A stretch of 12,285 nt of DNA, from assembly GCA_007116275.1 (NCBI GenBank), contig SKIU01000108.1, forward strand, positions 1 through 12,285, read 5' to 3'. The DNA is from a candidate division SR1 bacterium. GTDB lineage: Bacteria; Patescibacteriota; Gracilibacteria; Absconditabacterales; Absconditicoccaceae. The position numbers and the translations under genes are program-made. Positions 8,896-12,285 of the stretch are shown one piece after another; within the stretch, counting starts at the first letter, position 1; every line of letters begins with the position of its first letter. The notes beneath the pieces are model-generated. The model searched no databases and had not been told where the DNA came from. It worked only from the letters and a program-made list of their open reading frames with translations.

Positions 8896-11800
8896 TTATC
8901 CTTTTAATCCTATAATAGATGTATGTTCATATCATGATGGATCCTTATAAAATATAGAAACAGATGCTTCACTTATTTCTATGACGTTTATTTCATCCAT
9001 GTCAATAACATATGTTGGCACATCATCTAGGTAAGTAGGAGATAATGATTCTCTATTCTTTTCTGTGATTGTTTCACATCCAGTATCCGAACAATTGGTT
9101 CCATAGTATTTTGTGATAGATATCTCTGGTTCAATATATGACTGTCTCTTATCTTCATGATATAAGATAAATCTTAATTCACTTATTCCTATATCCTCAT
9201 AATCTGTTCTTTCTCATTGTATAGCATAAGAAGTAGTTTTTTGTTCTTCTTGTTTATCTTGTTTGTCTTCTTTTGATTCCTCATCCATAGAATCTTCTAT
9301 CAGAAACAAAACATCTTCGTAATCATCTATTCCATCATTATATCTAGCATAGATATATGCATTTCTGACTGTTTCGTCTCTCAACACACTAGCAAATTCA
9401 GCTATATACAATCATTGATCATTGGGATATAACATATTAGTTTCTTCTTGTCCAGATTGATATTGTATGTATATATTCACTTCTGGATATACAAGATAGG
9501 CATCATCTTGATCATATGCTTTATACATATAATCTACATATATATTATTTCACGATGTATAATAATTTTGCAGATAAAAACTATTTTGTGTATATACATC
9601 CTCTGCATCGTTGTCATTTACCTCTTGGTTATTATTCTCTCATATATCTTGATAGTCCTGATTACCTTCTGACTGTTCATTATTGTAAGGTTCTGAACCA
9701 TCATCCATATACTTACCAACAAACCCCATAACCATATCTAGATTAATCAAATGCATATATTTCTCTGCTAGTTCCATCACTGGCGTTTCTTGTCCATTAG
9801 CATAAACAACCTTAGCCATCATTTCTGGATCTGCTTGTATAGATGCTAATGTATTGTTGTTATACAGATAATCTATAGATACATATTGATTTATGATATC
9901 GATCACGAAAGCCATATCTTCATTTTGACTACTTTCGTTTATTGCTGTTATCATTGATTGTATATTGTTTACTGTTGCTTGTATAGTGTGATTCTCATAG
10001 TCAATCGTTGCTGTGATACTATTTACATTTGTACTTTCATCTTCAATAATCGGTAGCCCTGTTGTTTTATTGTCTTGATATTGCATTGCTATATCGATAC
10101 TGAGATTACATAATGTAGGTCATTGTATATCCAAAGTAGCATCCATATTTCGTGTATTACCATTTTTTACTCTCTCCATAGATAAATCCAGTAGATAATC
10201 TGCTATATAGAGTGTAGCATTCATTTTGAGTGGAAAATCACTTCCTCTCCATGTTTCAATAGCACCCTTATCATAAGCAACTTCCATATCAAATCATGCA
10301 ATGAGTGTTTTTTCTTTGTATACGGCAAATTTTATTTGTTCTGGTAATTCCAAAGTATTTATTATAGATTCGATAGTTCCATCTTCACCTACAATATATG
10401 TTGTCCCTCGTGGATCACTAAACCTTCATGCTGGCATAAGATATTTTAGATTGTAGTCTTGGAACATTTTTATCTCTCCTCCTGCTTCCACAATAAACGG
10501 AGTAGGTTCTTGCTGTGGATTTTGTTTATAATAATCTGGAGCATGAGAGACAATACTCTCTGATAATTGTGCTCATAGACTTCTAGAATCCATCGTATAT
10601 CCATAAATATGATTTGTAGATTTTGCTTCCTGTACAAACTCTTCCAATGACAATATTCATTTATTTTGTGTTCTATATTCTCGTTCATTTGGTTCATTGA
10701 CAAGTATAGTTTTTGCTGTTGCAACAACGATTCTCATGTCATTTGTTGATCCTGCATCTCCAGATGGTATAAGAAAATCTATAGTTCATCCACTATTTGG
10801 TGTTTGTATAAATGTTTTTGTTTTATCATCCCATGCGTAAGTTGATCATCATCTATTTAGTAGTGTATGAATATCTGGTATATGTTCTCATAAGGCATCT
10901 CACATAACATCAAACTGATCTACATTTGCATCTATGACACTGAGGAGCAAATCGATTCATCTCGCATTTGCTATTCCGTTGGCTGTTAGTGCTAGTCATT
11001 CTACTAAGTTATTGAATGTTGATTCACTATCTCACAATCCTGCTGATTTTTCTGAAGCGACACTTGTTAATTCTTGGCTAAACCCATTAAGTAGATTTCT
11101 TTTAATTGCTGAAGATTGCACTTCATTGGATTGTAGTATATTGTCGATATTTTCTTTCATAGCTACCATTACCTCTGGAGATATAGTAGACAGATCTGCA
11201 CGTAATGTATTTGTTTGGTCTAGACAATAACTAGGTTGTACACTATTTGGTACGACTCTTAACCTTGAAGCAGCTCCAAAATTCATTATCTCTTTTGCTT
11301 GTGCTAATGCAGCTTGATTTGCACTTTTTATATCTTCTTGTGTTGCTCTACGTACTGTAATTGTTTCACAATCTTCTCATGTTTGTGCAGCATAAATCTG
11401 CTCCTTTACATAGGCAACTCTTCTATATGGAATATCTTGTATCTGTATTAACATTTCATATTCTTTCATCCATCTATTATAGAGATCCTGACAACTATTG
11501 ACTATTTTTTTCTCTATAGGTTCAGAGGTATTTGATTTAGGGCTATCTAATTTTTGATCTTCCTTTATAGGTTTTTGTTTTTCTGTAGTATTGTCTGTTT
11601 CTTTTCATTGTGACGCATCATTTTTGTATTTTATCTGTGCATCTTGAGCATAGTTATATACCTTTGCATATTGTTCTGGATAATTTTCTTTCCAAATAGA
11701 GGCTTTTTGAGCAAAAAAATCTTCATCTGCTCCTTCTTCATTAGCAACAAATCACACGTTAGGGGCATATAACTTGAGAAAATAATTAATAGATTGCATT

Positions 11801-12084
11801 GCCAAAGAGTCATCCTCATTCTCAAAATCTAGAACTCCAACTTTTTCGTATGCATACAAATATGCAGCTACTTGTAAAACATCAATTGGACTTGCTGTGC
11901 TCATATCTATATAGACAATATCATATATCATAGCTGCAACATTATCATCTGTATCAGGGTTTGTTTTATTTTCCTGATATATTGCAGCTTCTGTGTTTTC
12001 AGCGTCTGCTGCATAACTCAATGGAGTTAGGACAATTTGTCATAAAAATAAAGACATAATCATTACAATAACTACTTTGTTCAT
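8896..12084 (-). CDS. Large secreted protein of unknown family (1062 aa)
   Basis: I traced the frame codon by codon from ATG (12082-12084) to TAA (8896-8898); it is open once TGA is Gly. The N-terminus, MNKVVIVMIMSLFLGQIV then LTPLSYAADA, is a standard signal peptide with likely cleavage after Ala25 or Ala26. The rest is soluble and I do not recognise a family. Visible parts are a helical N-terminal region (about 30-150), a charged Lys/Glu/Pro/Thr linker (about 153-193), a second helical region (about 195-350), a mixed beta-rich section (about 390-700), and two strongly acidic Asn/Asp/Glu stretches (about 795-832 and 930-950). There is a CSDTGC motif near the C-terminus. It has no membrane anchor apart from the signal peptide and no lipobox. 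Gene order puts it first in an operon with the SLH-type surface protein, so the two may work together in the envelope; this is inference. It starts without a Shine-Dalgarno. Confidence 0.88.
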
Positions 12085-12130
12085 GGTGTATACAATTATA
12101 TAAATAAAATATCATCACTATGACAACCCT

Positions 12131-12159
12131 ATTTTAATCATAAATATTGATTTTGTCAA
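12131..12159 (-). promoter_or_regulatory. Promoter of the minus-strand secreted-protein operon
   Basis: On the minus strand TTGACA (complement of 12154-12159) is followed after exactly 17 bases by TAAAAT (complement of 12131-12136). This is close to the sigma-70 consensus with ideal spacing. Transcription would start near 12124, leaving a leader of about 40 bases before the ATG at 12084. Confidence 0.75.
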
Positions 12160-12186
12160 ATTTTTAGATACTTTTTTACTATTTAC

Positions 12187-12214
12187 TTGATAGCTGGAAG
12201 AAACTGTGTATGAT
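12187..12214 (+). promoter_or_regulatory. Putative divergent promoter for the P-loop gene
   Basis: TTGATA (12187-12192) and TATGAT (12209-12214) are 16 bases apart, with a start expected near 12221, about 28 bases before the GTG at 12250. It is back to back with the minus-strand operon promoter. Confidence 0.5.
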
Positions 12215-12249
12215 GGGACTAGATTTTTATTTTTTATGGAAAAAATACA

Positions 12250-12285
12250 GTGATTACAATTGGCGGAAAATCTGGCAGTGGAAAA
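12250..12285 (+). CDS. Start of a P-loop NTPase gene, possibly cytidylate-kinase-like (partial, runs off the window)
   Basis: Only about 12 codons are present: GTG then ITIGGKSGSGK, a Walker A motif right at the N-terminus. That position and sequence resemble nucleotide kinases, especially the short cytidylate-kinase-like proteins beginning MIITIGG..GSGK. The start is uncertain: GTG at 12250 is in frame, while the ATG at 12236 is one base out of frame across a run of six A (12240-12245). A missing A in the assembly would give MEKNTVITIGGKSGSGK instead. Other P-loop families, including AAA or ABC proteins, cannot be excluded from so little sequence. Confidence 0.5.
   Translation, partial: MITIGGKSGSGK

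Noticed and set aside
9448..9731. Two short hydrophobic plus-strand frames
   Set aside because: They overlap the large minus-strand gene, and their Ile/Tyr-rich sequence is what the complement of Asn/Tyr/Asp-rich coding DNA gives.
10470..10727. 85-codon minus-strand frame in another phase
   Set aside because: The frame of the 1062-residue gene is open through the whole region; this one is an out-of-frame shadow.
1..12285. CRISPR array, transposase, tRNA or rRNA
   Set aside because: No regularly spaced repeats, transposase motifs, cloverleaf or rRNA-like sequence were seen; gene-free gaps are all under 200 bases.

Overview
The window comes from a bacterium that reads UGA as glycine (translation table 25), which points to the CPR/Patescibacteria lineages Candidatus Absconditabacteria (SR1) or Gracilibacteria. 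Under the standard code every long frame breaks at TGA. With TGA read as Gly the fragments join into six complete genes and one partial one. The evidence is strongest in conserved proteins, where TGA sits exactly at family glycines: EF-P (VPGIK-G-D), RlmN (FM-G-MGEP and YF-G-LSQRR) and the RlmD-like methyltransferase (CGAGSI-G-L, ARDL-G-L). All genes end in TAA or TAG. The DNA is AT-rich, and no start codon has a clear Shine-Dalgarno sequence.

Plus strand, 51-7151: four genes in one direction. The first encodes a 1192-residue polytopic membrane protein with some resemblance to GT-C type glycosyltransferases. Next are three translation-related genes: elongation factor P, a TRAM-domain 23S rRNA uridine-5-methyltransferase of the RlmD/RumA type, and the radical-SAM methyltransferase RlmN. 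The efp-rlmD gap holds a ~123-bp imperfect palindrome that looks like a dispersed intergenic repeat. A strong A-tract/T-tract hairpin at 7195-7224 ends this block.

Minus strand, 12084-7245: a convergent two-gene unit behind a near-consensus promoter (TTGACA, 17 bp, TAAAAT). The first gene makes a 1062-residue secreted protein of unknown family. The second, 31 bp downstream, makes a 539-residue envelope protein: N-terminal membrane anchor, two DUF11-like beta domains, a Gly-rich linker written mostly with TGA, and a C-terminal S-layer-homology-type domain. The pair probably belongs to the cell surface of a small, likely host-associated or episymbiotic cell; that role is inferred.

Plus strand, 12209 to the end: a divergent promoter and the first codons of a P-loop NTPase (GGKSGSGK), possibly a cytidylate-kinase-like enzyme, cut off by the window edge. 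I found no CRISPR array, transposase, tRNA or rRNA.
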